DNA from: Xenorhabdus doucetiae
GTDB lineage: Bacteria > Pseudomonadota > Gammaproteobacteria > Enterobacterales > Enterobacteriaceae
DNA length: 64,000 nucleotides
Assembly (NCBI RefSeq): GCF_000968195.1
Contig: NZ_FO704550.1
Location: 682,001-746,000, forward strand
Reading direction: 5' to 3'
The notes under the pieces were generated by a model that saw only the letters and a list, made by a program, of their open reading frames with translations, searched no databases and was not told the DNA's origin. Shown here one piece after another: positions 1 through 8,164 of this stretch (within the stretch, counting starts at the first letter, position 1; each line of letters starts with the position of its first letter). A program made the position numbers and the translations under genes.

Positions 1-610
1 CCATATCCAGCAGGCTGCCAGAGATGGGCGCATTAAACGTAGAAAGTAGCAGACGACTACCGACATCTAAATCATCCTGGCTAAAGACGCCGGGCAGGGT
101 ATTGATGGTGACATCTTCCACTTGATAGCTGTTCCACCAGTTGTTTTGATCAAACTGAACCTGATTTGTCAATTGACCATAAAACAGGCTACAACGGCGT
201 GCGGTATCAATCTTACGAAAAGTCGCAATACCTTCCATTAATTTATCAACACTGCGAACACCACTGCGGTTTTCACCGACAATAAAGATATCAGTGCCGG
301 GTGGCAGGATAGAAAACAGGCTGCGTAGTTGGAAACGTGCTTCCTGTTTGCTTTTTGGCCAGTAATAAATCAGCGTATCGCATCCGCTGATAAATGCGTT
401 ATCCGCGACAAGGCCGAAGTGGGCATTATCACCAAGCTGGCGGATCAGCGATTGCCAGTGATGATATTGGTTGGTATGCACTCGCACACTTGCAGCGTCG
501 ATTTCTGTTGCCAGATTGTCCTGAAGATCACCGGCAAACAGCAAGTGATGAGGGCGGAATTGCTCATGATGGCGCAGGATAACTTCACTGGCCGGGGTTA
601 ATACTGACAT
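1..610 (-). CDS. rsmC: 16S rRNA m2G1207 methyltransferase RsmC, N-terminal part (cut by window edge)
   Basis: RsmC methylates G1207 of 16S rRNA in the small subunit, using S-adenosylmethionine. The visible 203 residues cover the N-terminal non-catalytic domain. They read MSVLTPASEVILRHHEQF at the start and contain the conserved stretches FAGDLQDNL, DTLIYYWPKSK and VGENRSGVRS, all close to E. coli RsmC. The frame leaves the window at LLDM, just before the SAM-binding GCGAG loop, so the catalytic domain is not visible. The gene is divergent from holD, the same arrangement as in E. coli. The intervening 140 bp must carry both promoters. Confidence 0.93.
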   Translation of the reverse strand, partial: MSVLTPASEVILRHHEQFRPHHLLFAGDLQDNLATEIDAASVRVHTNQYHHWQSLIRQLGDNAHFGLVADNAFISGCDTLIYYWPKSKQEARFQLRSLFSILPPGTDIFIVGENRSGVRSVDKLMEGIATFRKIDTARRCSLFYGQLTNQVQFDQNNWWNSYQVEDVTINTLPGVFSQDDLDVGSRLLLSTFNAPISGSLLDM

Positions 611-750
611 CTATGTATAGCTCCTTATCAATCTTTATCCAAGTAATTAAGTATCAGCGGGCAGAGCTGAGATGCCATGCCAATTGGCGCAGGGATTAGC
701 CCTCTGATATATTACTGGTTATTTTTTTATGGCAGATGGAATAAAACACG

Positions 751-1161
751 ATGACGAAGCGTGACAGATTACTCTCCCAACTGGGGATCACCCAATGGGT
801 TTTGCGTAGCCCTTTGGCGTTGCAAGGTGAATTATCTGTCCTCATCCCTGATTCAACCCGTCTATTGATCATTAGCCATGATCACATTGACTTAAGTCAT
901 TCATTGTTTGCTGATATTTTTACAGCCATGGGGATCGATGCCTCATCGGTATATTGCATCACGACAAAAGATGTTGAGCTACTTTCGGAATCAATCCACT
1001 GTCCAAGCTGGCTGTTAGGGGTTGATATTACCTTATCAATACAAGGGATTTCTTTGAGAAGCCCAGCATTAAATGACTTATCTCTTGATGGGAATGCAAA
1101 ACGCGCTCTTTGGCAACAAATTTACCATTATGAAGAATATTTCTCTATTAACTCCCGTTGA
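751..1161 (+). CDS. holD: DNA polymerase III psi subunit
   Basis: Psi links the clamp-loader complex to chi and SSB in the replicative polymerase holoenzyme. The protein has 136 residues (E. coli 137). It keeps the N-terminal LSQLGITQWVLRSPLALQGE segment and the SPALNDL...ALWQQIYHYE C-terminal helix of the family. Identity elsewhere is modest, which is normal for this fast-evolving subunit. The coding end overlaps the start of rimI by 32 bp, so the two genes are translationally linked, as in E. coli. This holD is unrelated to the biosynthetic gene also called holD in thiomarinol clusters. Confidence 0.93.
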   Translation: MTKRDRLLSQLGITQWVLRSPLALQGELSVLIPDSTRLLIISHDHIDLSHSLFADIFTAMGIDASSVYCITTKDVELLSESIHCPSWLLGVDITLSIQGISLRSPALNDLSLDGNAKRALWQQIYHYEEYFSINSR

Positions 1162-1576
1162 TCTTGCTGCAGCATTTCAAATAGAACAGGCCAGCCATGC
1201 GTTTCCGTGGAGTGAAAAAACCTTTTACTCCAATCAGGGAGAACGTTATCTCAACTATAAGATAACGCAGGACGGCCAACTTATCGGTTTTGCGGTAACG
1301 CAGTATGTGATGGACGAAGCGACACTGTTTAATATCGCTATTCACCCTGAGCATCAATCACGGGGATATGGCAGGGCATTGTTGACGCATCTTATCAATA
1401 TTTTGCCGGAAAAACAGATCAATACATTGTGGCTTGAGGTGCGACGCTCGAATCAATCCGCCATTCGTTTATACGAAGATCTGGGCTTCAATGAAGTTTC
1501 CGTCCGCAAGAATTATTACCCGACTGCGGCAGGTAAGGAAGATGCTATTATTATGGCGTTGCCGTTGTGTATTTAG
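1130..1576 (+). CDS. rimI: Ribosomal protein bS18-alanine N-acetyltransferase RimI
   Basis: RimI acetylates the N-terminal alanine of ribosomal protein S18 with acetyl-CoA. The 148-residue GNAT protein has the substrate loop HAFPWSEKTFYSNQGERY. Its acetyl-CoA pyrophosphate loop is HQSRGYGRALL, and the catalytic region LWLEVRRSNQSAIRLYEDLGF is followed by VRKNYYP. The ATG at 1130 gives exactly the E. coli length and start context (MKNISLLTPVDL); a longer in-frame start at 1073 would only add out-of-family residues inside holD. E. coli has yjjG directly downstream. Here yjjG is absent and a hipBA module follows. Confidence 0.95.
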   Translation: MKNISLLTPVDLAAAFQIEQASHAFPWSEKTFYSNQGERYLNYKITQDGQLIGFAVTQYVMDEATLFNIAIHPEHQSRGYGRALLTHLINILPEKQINTLWLEVRRSNQSAIRLYEDLGFNEVSVRKNYYPTAAGKEDAIIMALPLCI

Positions 1577-1603
1577 CATCTTCATTATCTTCAACATCAC
1601 TGG

Positions 1604-1669
1604 TTGTTTATAACCTCAAGTTCAGCCAAAATAAGCGCCAATCACGATTAACACGACGGATTTGAAAGC
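1604..1669 (+). repeat. Left copy of a 66-bp direct repeat flanking hipBA
   Basis: This copy is identical base for base to 3604-3669, an offset of exactly 2,000 bp; the match ends at 1670 (c versus g). It begins 27 bp after the rimI stop codon. Read on the minus strand it contains a short open frame (about 20 codons) ending in LFWLNLRL and a stop. It may therefore derive from the 3' end of a gene or a mobile element, but I do not recognise the source. Confidence 0.95.
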
Positions 1670-1787
1670 CCTTTCCATTCTTGGGGGTGAGCTAAAAAGT
1701 ACTCTAGTAGTTGGGAATGTGTTTTCCGGTCTCATTAAAGTTATCTGAGTGGAAACTAAGCCGGTAAAGCGTGATGCACCATTGATT

Positions 1788-1803
1788 ATCTACCATAGTA
1801 GAT
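1788..1803. promoter_or_regulatory. Candidate HipB operator palindrome
   Basis: Perfect 6-bp arms atctac/gtagat are separated by 4 bp, with further imperfect symmetry outside (attgat on the left, caat on the right). It lies about 112 bp upstream of hipB. HipB-type antitoxins repress their own operon by binding inverted repeats, so this is a plausible operator. The sequence is not the E. coli hip operator, and only one clear copy is visible. Confidence 0.3.
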
Positions 1804-1914
1804 CAATTTCGCCTTGTTGATATGTAATAGCTAATCAAACTTGTACTCTCTTAATTGTCGTGATATGTTTTTATATATATTTTCTGGGCAATGATGTATT
1901 AAAGCATATCAAGT

Positions 1915-2226
1915 ATGAGTTATGTAACAGAGCAAATACTGGAAAGCCTTCGAGAAGCACGCGCACGTAAAGGTTTTAGCCAGAGAGAGCTGAGCGCCCG
2001 ATCAGGTGTACCTCAAAGCCATATCTCGAAAATCGAGTCTGGAGGCGTTGACCTAAGGGTTTCCAGTTTGATTGCACTTGCGCGTGTACTCGACCTAGAG
2101 CTATTTGTCGCGCCTAAAAAATCTGTGCCAGCGATAAAGTCGATCATTCGAAGTAGCAAAGGTAATCAGAATGAGGGTGAACAGGTGTCACCTGCATACA
2201 ATTTAGATGGAGACAGCGATGAGTAA
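1915..2226 (+). CDS. hipB: HipB-type XRE antitoxin / autorepressor
   Basis: This is a 103-residue protein with a single helix-turn-helix of the XRE/Cro type near residues 10-64. Recognisable parts are LREARARKGFSQRELSARSG, VPQSHISKIESGGVDLRVSSL and IALARVLDLELFVAPKK. The last 35 residues are polar and probably flexible (GNQNEGEQVSPAYNLDGDSDE). Such proteins neutralise the HipA kinase and repress the operon. The stop codon overlaps the hipA start (gATGAGTAA), which indicates translational coupling. No strong Shine-Dalgarno sequence is seen before the ATG. Confidence 0.88.
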   Translation: MSYVTEQILESLREARARKGFSQRELSARSGVPQSHISKIESGGVDLRVSSLIALARVLDLELFVAPKKSVPAIKSIIRSSKGNQNEGEQVSPAYNLDGDSDE

Positions 2227-3433
2227 CAATGTATCCACTCTAAACGTTTTGCTTTACGGCGAGCCTATCGCAACGATCACCAACGTTGGCAATGACAGAA
2301 CGCTATTTGCCTTTACGGATGCTTACACGAATGATGAATCTCGGCCTGTGTTAGGACTTGGCTTTAAAGATTCGCTCGGTGGTTTGCTCACTAACTTCAA
2401 ACCTACCCAAACCAAGTTAACACCGTTTTTCTCCAATCTACTGCCAGAAGAAACGATGCGTAACTACCTGGCAGAGCGTGCTAGTGTGAACCCGGCGCGG
2501 GAATTTTTTCTATTGTGGGTGTTAGGACAGGACTTAGCGGGAGCGATCACTGTTGAACCTGCCGATGGTGAAGCACTGCCGCCTAATGTGCATCAAGAAA
2601 TTGAAGATGAAACCAAATACGAAGCACCGATGCGCTTTTCATTGGCGGGTGTGCAGTTGAAATTTTCAGCAGTGCAACATGCCAATGGCGGTTTGACGAT
2701 CCCAGCTACAGGTAAAGGTGGCTCATGGATTGTGAAATTGCCATCATCTCGCTTTGAAGCCGTGCCGGAAAATGAATATTCGATGATGGAATTGGCACGA
2801 ATGTTAGGAATGGATGTGCCAGAAATTCAGCTGTTACCCATTAACCAGATTGCTAACATCCCGGAAGGAATCGGAAAGTTTGGCGATAGTGCCTTTGCGA
2901 TCAAGCGGTTTGACCGTGCTGATGGGCAAGCAATACATATTGAGGACTTTGCGCAAGTCTTTGGCGTATATCCTCAAGATAAATACAAAAAGGCCAGTAT
3001 GTGTAATATCGCGCAGGTTATCGGCATAGAAGGTCAAGAGGAAGACATTGCTGAATTTACTCGTAGGTTGGTGTTCAATACGCTAATTGGCAATGCTGAT
3101 ATGCATTTGAAGAACTGGTCTGTGATTTACAAAGACAAGCGCACTGCATCAATTGCACCGGCTTATGATTTTGTCTCGACCATTCCCTACATTCCTGATG
3201 ATAATGCCTCGTTAAAGGTTAGCCGCAGCAAAAAGTTCAGTGATTTTACTCTGGATGAATTATCGCACTTAGCGGCCAAAGCCATGTTGCCAGAAAAGTT
3301 GGTGTTGGATACGGCCAAGCAAACTGTGGCAGGCTTCCATGAAGTATGGGCGAAAGAAAAAGCCCATTTGCCGCTCACCAAATCTATGATTGAAGCAATT
3401 GAGAAGCACTTGCGAAACATACCACTGCGCTAA
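2219..3433 (+). CDS. hipA: HipA-type serine/threonine kinase toxin
   Basis: HipA kinases phosphorylate targets such as glutamyl-tRNA synthetase and induce dormancy. The 404-residue protein has an N-terminal coupling domain (about 1-110) and a HipA-C kinase domain. The kinase domain shows FSLAGVQLKFSA (Gly-rich loop region), GSWIVKLP, FAIKRFDR, the catalytic segment NADMHLKNWS with the D-x-H-x-K-N pattern, and the metal-binding region APAYDFVST. The ATG at 2219 has a GGAG 7-8 bases upstream and overlaps the hipB stop; an in-frame ATG at 2207 would place the start further into hipB. All key catalytic residues are present, so the toxin looks active. The whole module lies between two direct repeats. 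Confidence 0.9.
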   Translation: MSNNVSTLNVLLYGEPIATITNVGNDRTLFAFTDAYTNDESRPVLGLGFKDSLGGLLTNFKPTQTKLTPFFSNLLPEETMRNYLAERASVNPAREFFLLWVLGQDLAGAITVEPADGEALPPNVHQEIEDETKYEAPMRFSLAGVQLKFSAVQHANGGLTIPATGKGGSWIVKLPSSRFEAVPENEYSMMELARMLGMDVPEIQLLPINQIANIPEGIGKFGDSAFAIKRFDRADGQAIHIEDFAQVFGVYPQDKYKKASMCNIAQVIGIEGQEEDIAEFTRRLVFNTLIGNADMHLKNWSVIYKDKRTASIAPAYDFVSTIPYIPDDNASLKVSRSKKFSDFTLDELSHLAAKAMLPEKLVLDTAKQTVAGFHEVWAKEKAHLPLTKSMIEAIEKHLRNIPLR

Positions 3434-3453
3434 TTGCACCATCATTGGTGTAG

Positions 3454-3603
3454 TTCGACAGACTATCATCGATTTTTGGTAGTGAAGGAATTTGTGGTTT
3501 AGCCACAGTTGTTCATGAGCTGAAGAAACAACGATTGCAAGCAGCTACAACTGAGCATTGGCACACGTTGAGAGCAAATGGTAACGAATTAGATAACCAT
3601 TGA
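3454..3603 (+). pseudogene. Orphan coding fragment after hipA
   Basis: An open frame of 49 codons begins after a stop at 3451 and ends with TGA at 3601. It has no ATG or GTG start. It reads IFGSEGICGLATVVHELKKQ, then about 20 further residues ending NELDNH, which looks like the helical C-terminus of a real protein. It runs up to the right direct repeat. The most likely reading is the remnant of a gene truncated when the module was assembled or inserted. The family is not recognised. Confidence 0.35.
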
Positions 3604-3669
3604 TTGTTTATAACCTCAAGTTCAGCCAAAATAAGCGCCAATCACGATTAACACGACGGATTTGAAAGC
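3604..3669 (+). repeat. Right copy of the 66-bp direct repeat flanking hipBA
   Basis: This copy is identical to 1604-1669. It ends 66 bp before the prfC start codon and is immediately followed by a perfect hairpin (3670-3692). It therefore sits within the prfC leader, and insertion of the module may have changed prfC expression. Confidence 0.95.
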
Positions 3670-3692
3670 GAAGCGCTGTCAAGAAGCGCTTC
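3670..3692 (+). promoter_or_regulatory. Hairpin in the prfC leader
   Basis: Arms gaagcgct (3670-3677) and agcgcttc (3685-3692) form a perfect 8-bp stem with a 7-base loop. It abuts the end of the right direct repeat and lies 43 bp before prfC. No T-run follows, so it is not an obvious terminator; it may mark a recombination boundary or be a leader structure. Confidence 0.45.
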
Positions 3693-3735
3693 CCAAACGG
3701 TATCAATCCGTGTACAGACTAGAAGATCCCAATTG

Positions 3736-5325
3736 ATGTCAAATTCCCCATTTCTGCAAGAAGTCGCGAAACGGCGCACTTTTGCAATCATTTCCCACCC
3801 GGATGCGGGTAAGACCACGATTACCGAAAAAGTATTACTGTTCGGACAGGCGATCCAGAAAGCGGGTACGGTAAAAGGCCGCGGCTCCAACCAGCACGCT
3901 AAATCAGACTGGATGGAGATGGAAAAACAGCGTGGTATTTCCATCACCACTTCCGTGATGCAGTTTCCTTATGCTGACTGTCTGGTTAACTTACTGGATA
4001 CGCCAGGGCATGAAGACTTCTCGGAAGATACTTACCGCACGCTGACCGCCGTTGACTGCTGTCTGATGGTCATTGATGCAGCAAAAGGGGTCGAAGATCG
4101 TACCCGTAAGCTGATGGAAGTAACTCGTCTGCGTGATACGCCAATCCTGACCTTCATGAACAAGCTCGACCGTGATATTCGTGATCCTATGGAGCTGATG
4201 GATGAAGTGGAAAATGAACTGAATATTGCCTGTAGCCCGATTACATGGCCAATCGGCTGTGGTAAATCCTTCAAAGGCGTCTATCACCTCTATCTTGATG
4301 AAACTTACCTGTACCAGTCTGGTCAAGGGCATACCATTCAAGAGGTTCGCGCCATCAAGGGATTGGATAACCCCGAACTCGATGCGGCAGTGGGTGAAGA
4401 GCTGGCGAATCAATTGCGCGAAGAGCTGGAACTCGTCAAAGGCGCATCCCATGAATTTGATCAGGAAGCCTTTTTGCAGGGCGAATTGACACCCGTCTTT
4501 TTCGGTACGGCATTGGGCAACTTTGGGGTTGATCATATGCTGGATGGCTTGGTGAAATGGGCACCAACCCCGATGCCTCGCCGGGCCGATGCGCGTGACG
4601 TGACCGCGTGTGAAGAAAAATTCACCGGCTTTGTGTTCAAAATCCAGGCGAATATGGACCCGAAACACCGTGACCGCGTGGCGTTTATGCGCGTCGTTTC
4701 CGGTAAATATGAAAAAGGCATGAAATTGCGCCAAGTCCGCATTAAGAAAGAGGTGGTTATTTCTGATGCACTGACCTTTATGGCCGGGGATCGTTCTCAT
4801 GTCGAGCATGCTTATCCGGGGGATATTATCGGTTTGCACAATCATGGCACCATTCAGATTGGCGATACCTTTACCCAAGGTGAAGAGCTGAAATTTACCG
4901 GCATTCCTAATTTTGCCCCTGAATTGTTCCGCCGTATTCGTCTGCGTGATCCGCTGAAACAGAAGCAATTGCTGAAAGGTCTGGTGCAATTGTCGGAAGA
5001 AGGCGCGGTACAGGTATTCCGTCCGCTGTCCAATAACGATCTGATTGTCGGTGCGGTGGGGGTGCTTCAGTTTGATGTGGTTGTTGCCCGTTTGAAGAGT
5101 GAATATAACGTTGAAGCGCTGTATGAACCGGTTAACGTATCCACGGCTCGCTGGGTAGAGTGCAGCGATGCGAAGAAACTGGAAGAGTTCAAACGCAAAA
5201 ACGAACAAAATTTGGCTCTCGATGGGGGTGATAACCTAACGTATATTGCACCCACCATGGTCAACTTAAACCTGACCAGTGAGCGCTATCCTGACGTTTC
5301 TTTCCGCAAGACGCGGGAACATTAA
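3736..5325 (+). CDS. prfC: Peptide chain release factor 3
   Basis: RF3 is the translational GTPase that recycles RF1 and RF2 from the ribosome after termination. The 529-residue protein equals the E. coli length and is highly conserved throughout. The G1 loop is SHPDAGKTT, the switch II/G3 motif is DTPGHEDF and the G4 motif is NKLDRD. The C-terminal half carries the family segments KYEKGMKLRQVR and GVLQFDVVVARLKSEYNV. The ATG at 3736 gives the family start (MSNSPFLQEVAKRRTF); an in-frame TTG lies one codon earlier. A small inverted repeat (gggcca/tggccc, 5335-5356) after the stop is a weak terminator candidate. Confidence 0.98.
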   Translation: MSNSPFLQEVAKRRTFAIISHPDAGKTTITEKVLLFGQAIQKAGTVKGRGSNQHAKSDWMEMEKQRGISITTSVMQFPYADCLVNLLDTPGHEDFSEDTYRTLTAVDCCLMVIDAAKGVEDRTRKLMEVTRLRDTPILTFMNKLDRDIRDPMELMDEVENELNIACSPITWPIGCGKSFKGVYHLYLDETYLYQSGQGHTIQEVRAIKGLDNPELDAAVGEELANQLREELELVKGASHEFDQEAFLQGELTPVFFGTALGNFGVDHMLDGLVKWAPTPMPRRADARDVTACEEKFTGFVFKIQANMDPKHRDRVAFMRVVSGKYEKGMKLRQVRIKKEVVISDALTFMAGDRSHVEHAYPGDIIGLHNHGTIQIGDTFTQGEELKFTGIPNFAPELFRRIRLRDPLKQKQLLKGLVQLSEEGAVQVFRPLSNNDLIVGAVGVLQFDVVVARLKSEYNVEALYEPVNVSTARWVECSDAKKLEEFKRKNEQNLALDGGDNLTYIAPTMVNLNLTSERYPDVSFRKTREH

Positions 5326-5521
5326 TCTCTTTTCGGGCCAGCTATCCTGTTGGCCCTATGATTTATTATGTATGTATATTCTGATATTTTTGCCATTAAT
5401 AGAATAATTCTCTGGTTTAATGAAAATATACGTTATTTTTTGTAAATTCCATTTTATCACTACTGGCTAATTGACATACTGTCTTGGTAACCGTTCAAAC
5501 TGAAGTTAGGAAGGTGGTAGG

Positions 5522-5923
5522 ATGAAAAATATCAAGTTTACCCATTCACTGCTGGCTGTTGTTCTGGGTTCGGTACTGAGCAGTAGTGGTGCTCTGGCAG
5601 CCGATATTTCTTCGGGAAAAACATTGGAGAGTACGGGACAAAAAATCGATAAATCCCTGGATGTTGCAGGAGAAAAAATTGATAGCTCCTTGAAAAAGGC
5701 AGATGTTTATTTAGACGATAGTGCCATTACGGCGAAAGTGAAAGCGGCATTGCTGGAACATAAGGGCATAAATAGTAAAAACATTTCGGTGAAAACAGAA
5801 AAAGGTATTGTTCATCTTTCCGGTTTTGTTAAAAACAAACATCAAGCGGCAAAAATAGCCAAAATTGTTCATGGCGTGAAAGGCGTCAAATCAGTGAAAA
5901 ATACAATAGAGATTAAGCAGTGA
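5522..5923 (+). CDS. osmY: OsmY-like periplasmic BON-domain protein
   Basis: This 133-residue secreted protein has a signal peptide of about 26 residues (MKNIKFTHSLLAVVLGSVLS, cleavage after GALA). A short amphipathic repeat region follows (GQKIDKSLDVAGEKIDSSLKK), and then one BON domain from about residue 65 to the end. E. coli OsmY has two BON domains and 201 residues, so this is a shorter, single-BON version in the same chromosomal position (prfC-osmY-yjjU). OsmY is induced by osmotic and stationary-phase stress and acts as a periplasmic chaperone; the same role is inferred here. GGAAGGTGG before the ATG provides a strong ribosome binding site. Confidence 0.8.
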   Translation: MKNIKFTHSLLAVVLGSVLSSSGALAADISSGKTLESTGQKIDKSLDVAGEKIDSSLKKADVYLDDSAITAKVKAALLEHKGINSKNISVKTEKGIVHLSGFVKNKHQAAKIAKIVHGVKGVKSVKNTIEIKQ

Positions 5924-6256
5924 TCTCGATGTAAAAACCACTATGGATTGAAAAAATCATTATAGATTAAAAAATAACAGACATTATGAATGGAGTGGCT
6001 GATAGATGGCCACTCTTTTTATTTCTTTTCCTCAAATAACATCTTGTTAATAAATGAGATTATCTCACAGGAATGTTATTCGCTGGCTGTATTTCGATAA
6101 CTTGCTATTCTCAATTGATTTAACGTTTGATGCTTAATTTGGGCGTTTTTTTATAAAAATGTTACAAGCAAGTTGTTTGAGTAACGGTATACTGATAGAT
6201 ATTCAGCGAATGTGTTATGGCTTGGTGGTGTCATTAACTTTCAGAGGAAAAGAAGA
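5924..6256. other. Gene-free stretch between osmY and yjjU
   Basis: It contains the osmY terminator (5993-6024), then about 230 bp of AT-rich sequence that should carry the yjjU promoter. No ORF with coding character is seen. Confidence 0.6.
5993..6024 (+). terminator. Rho-independent terminator of osmY
   Basis: Stem gagtggc (5993-5999) pairs with gccactc (6009-6015) around a 9-base loop, followed by tttttatttctttt. Confidence 0.85.
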
Positions 6257-7393
6257 GTGGGGAAACATATTCCAATTACATTGGGTAATATAGCGCCTTT
6301 AGCTTATAAATCACAGATCAAACCTGGGAAAATTGCACTGGTTTGTGAAGGTGGTGGTCAGCGGGGTATTTTTACCGCCGGTGTTTTGGATGAATTCCTC
6401 CGGCTTGGTTTTAATCCATTCGAACTGTTCCTTGGAACATCTGCGGGAGCGCAAAACCTTTCTGCTTATATCTGTGGTCAGCGAGGATATGCACGTAAAG
6501 TCATCAACCGTTATACCACCGATCCTGCTTTTTTTAATCCATTGCGTTTTGTGCGCGGTGGGCATTTAATCGATTTAGATTGGTATGTTGATACCATCTC
6601 TGAGCAGTTGCCACTCAATATTTCGGCTGCAATGCGCCAGTTTGATGCGGGGCGTGAATTCTACATGTGTGCCTGCCGCGCTGATAATTTTGAGCCGAAC
6701 TACCTGCATCCCGATGAAAAAAATTGGATGGATATTATCAAAGCATCAAGTGCTATTCCGGGGTTTTACCGTAATGGTGTTACCCTTGGTGATGTCGTTT
6801 ATCAAGATGGTGGCATTTGTGATGCGATCCCCGTGCAAGAGGCTTATCGCCGAGGGGCGGATACTATCGTTGTGATTCGAACCGTGCCTTCACCGCTTTA
6901 CTATACACGTCAGTGGTTCAAGCGCATGGAGCGCTGGTTAGAGGCCAGTAGCTTGCAAAAGATGGTCAAGATGCTCAACCTCCATGCACAGAGTTATCGT
7001 AAGACCCAGAAGTTTATCGAAAATCCGCCGGATGATGTACAAATTTTCGAAATCTATCCGCCAGCACCCTTGGCGGCAATGGCATTGGGAAGCCGGCTTA
7101 GTGCACTTAATCAGGATTATCATTTGGGGCGGCGTTGCGGGCGGTATTTTCTGGCAGCAATTGGGCACACTTTTGTTGGCGGAAAATTTGGCTATGCTGA
7201 ACGTAAGAGTTACGGAGCATGTCGTTCGGGGTTAAATGCTGATGGCTTCAATCGCCATTGTTTTCGCAGAAACCATTTCCTGAGCAGTGCTAATCATCAC
7301 CCAATAGTAGGGTCCCCTGTGCCTGATATGATGGATAATGGGCAAACGACAGAAACTGTTATGATAAATAATTTGGATAACTTGGATAATTAG
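6257..7393 (+). CDS. yjjU: Patatin-like phospholipase YjjU
   Basis: This is a predicted serine lipid acyl hydrolase of the patatin family, 378 residues. The oxyanion loop CEGGGQRGIF, the nucleophile elbow GTSAG and the catalytic Asp motif DGG (YQDGGICDAIP) are all present, so it should be active. The GTG at 6257 matches the family start (GKHIPITLGNIAPL) and has GAGG upstream; an in-frame GTG at 6212 has no family support. The first 310 or so residues follow E. coli YjjU closely. From about residue 303 (near 7163) the sequence departs from the family, and a neighbouring frame reads GTLLLAENLAMLNVRV, so a small frameshift is possible. yjjV starts directly after the stop. Confidence 0.88.
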   Translation: MGKHIPITLGNIAPLAYKSQIKPGKIALVCEGGGQRGIFTAGVLDEFLRLGFNPFELFLGTSAGAQNLSAYICGQRGYARKVINRYTTDPAFFNPLRFVRGGHLIDLDWYVDTISEQLPLNISAAMRQFDAGREFYMCACRADNFEPNYLHPDEKNWMDIIKASSAIPGFYRNGVTLGDVVYQDGGICDAIPVQEAYRRGADTIVVIRTVPSPLYYTRQWFKRMERWLEASSLQKMVKMLNLHAQSYRKTQKFIENPPDDVQIFEIYPPAPLAAMALGSRLSALNQDYHLGRRCGRYFLAAIGHTFVGGKFGYAERKSYGACRSGLNADGFNRHCFRRNHFLSSANHHPIVGSPVPDMMDNGQTTETVMINNLDNLDN

Positions 7394-8164
7394 GTGTTTA
7401 TTGATACCCATTGCCATTTTGATTTTCCCCCTTTTGCGGGGAATGAAATAGCCAGCCTGCAACAAGCCAGACAAATGGGCGTGGAAAAGATCATCGTTCC
7501 CGCGATAAGCCAAATGAATTTCCAGAGAGTCTCTGCGTTAGCTGAGGCTTACTCCCCGATTTATGCGGCATTGGGTTTACATCCGCTCTATGTTGCTGAA
7601 CACCAAGAGACCCATTTAGATGAGTTGGCGCAGAGATTACAGGAAAAAGGTGCCAAATGTGTCGCGGTAGGAGAGATTGGCCTTGATCTTTATATGCCTG
7701 ATCCGCAGTTTGACAAGCAGAAAAGCCTGTTAGAAGTGCAATTAAAACTCGCTAAACAGCATGATTTGCCCGTGATACTCCATTCCAGAAAAAGCCATGA
7801 TCAATTAGCAGCAATGTTGCGAAAGCACAAGTTGCCACGAGCAGGCGTTATTCATGGTTTTGCAGGCAGTTTATCCCAAGCTCAAGCCTTTATTCGTCTG
7901 GGATTTTACATCGGTGTCGGGGGAACCATTACCTACGACAGGGCACAAAAGACACGTAATACCTTTGCACAATTGCCGCTGTCATCTTTGGTCTTGGAAA
8001 CAGATGCGCCTGATATGCCGTTATCGGGGTTTCAGGGAGAGCCAAATCGCCCCGAAAGAGTTGTCCAGGTTTTCTCTGCATTGTGTGAGTTGCGCCAAGA
8101 ACCGCCGGATGAAATTGCTAATCAGATTTATCAAAATAGTGTGACGCGATTTGCATTGGGCTGA
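7394..8164 (+). CDS. yjjV: TatD-family metal-dependent hydrolase YjjV
   Basis: This TatD-type amidohydrolase-fold protein, 256 residues, is probably a metal-dependent nuclease. The metal-binding motif is FIDTHCHFDFPP at the N-terminus. Others are GEIGLDLY, PVILHSRKSHD and LETDAPDMPL near residue 200. The start is GTG at 7394, immediately after the yjjU stop, with no strong Shine-Dalgarno, so translation may depend on the upstream gene. The yjjU-yjjV pair upstream of deo is the E. coli arrangement. The in vivo substrate is unknown. Confidence 0.92.
   Translation: MFIDTHCHFDFPPFAGNEIASLQQARQMGVEKIIVPAISQMNFQRVSALAEAYSPIYAALGLHPLYVAEHQETHLDELAQRLQEKGAKCVAVGEIGLDLYMPDPQFDKQKSLLEVQLKLAKQHDLPVILHSRKSHDQLAAMLRKHKLPRAGVIHGFAGSLSQAQAFIRLGFYIGVGGTITYDRAQKTRNTFAQLPLSSLVLETDAPDMPLSGFQGEPNRPERVVQVFSALCELRQEPPDEIANQIYQNSVTRFALG

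Larger units (their letters stand above)
1577..1914. other. Gene-free stretch between rimI and hipB
   Basis: No credible gene is seen here. The stretch holds the left 66-bp direct repeat (1604-1669) and a palindrome (1788-1803). The AT-rich tract just before hipB probably contains the hipBA promoter. Confidence 0.6.

Noticed and set aside
1604..3669. hipBA with its repeats as an integron gene cassette
   Set aside because: The 66-bp repeats lack the inverted core sites (GTTRRRY/RYYYAAC arrangement) expected of attC, no integrase is nearby, and the flanking copies are perfect direct repeats.
3991..5208. Long open frame (405 codons) antisense to prfC
   Set aside because: It lies fully within the conserved prfC coding sequence, and the translation has no family features. 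Codon bias of prfC produces it.
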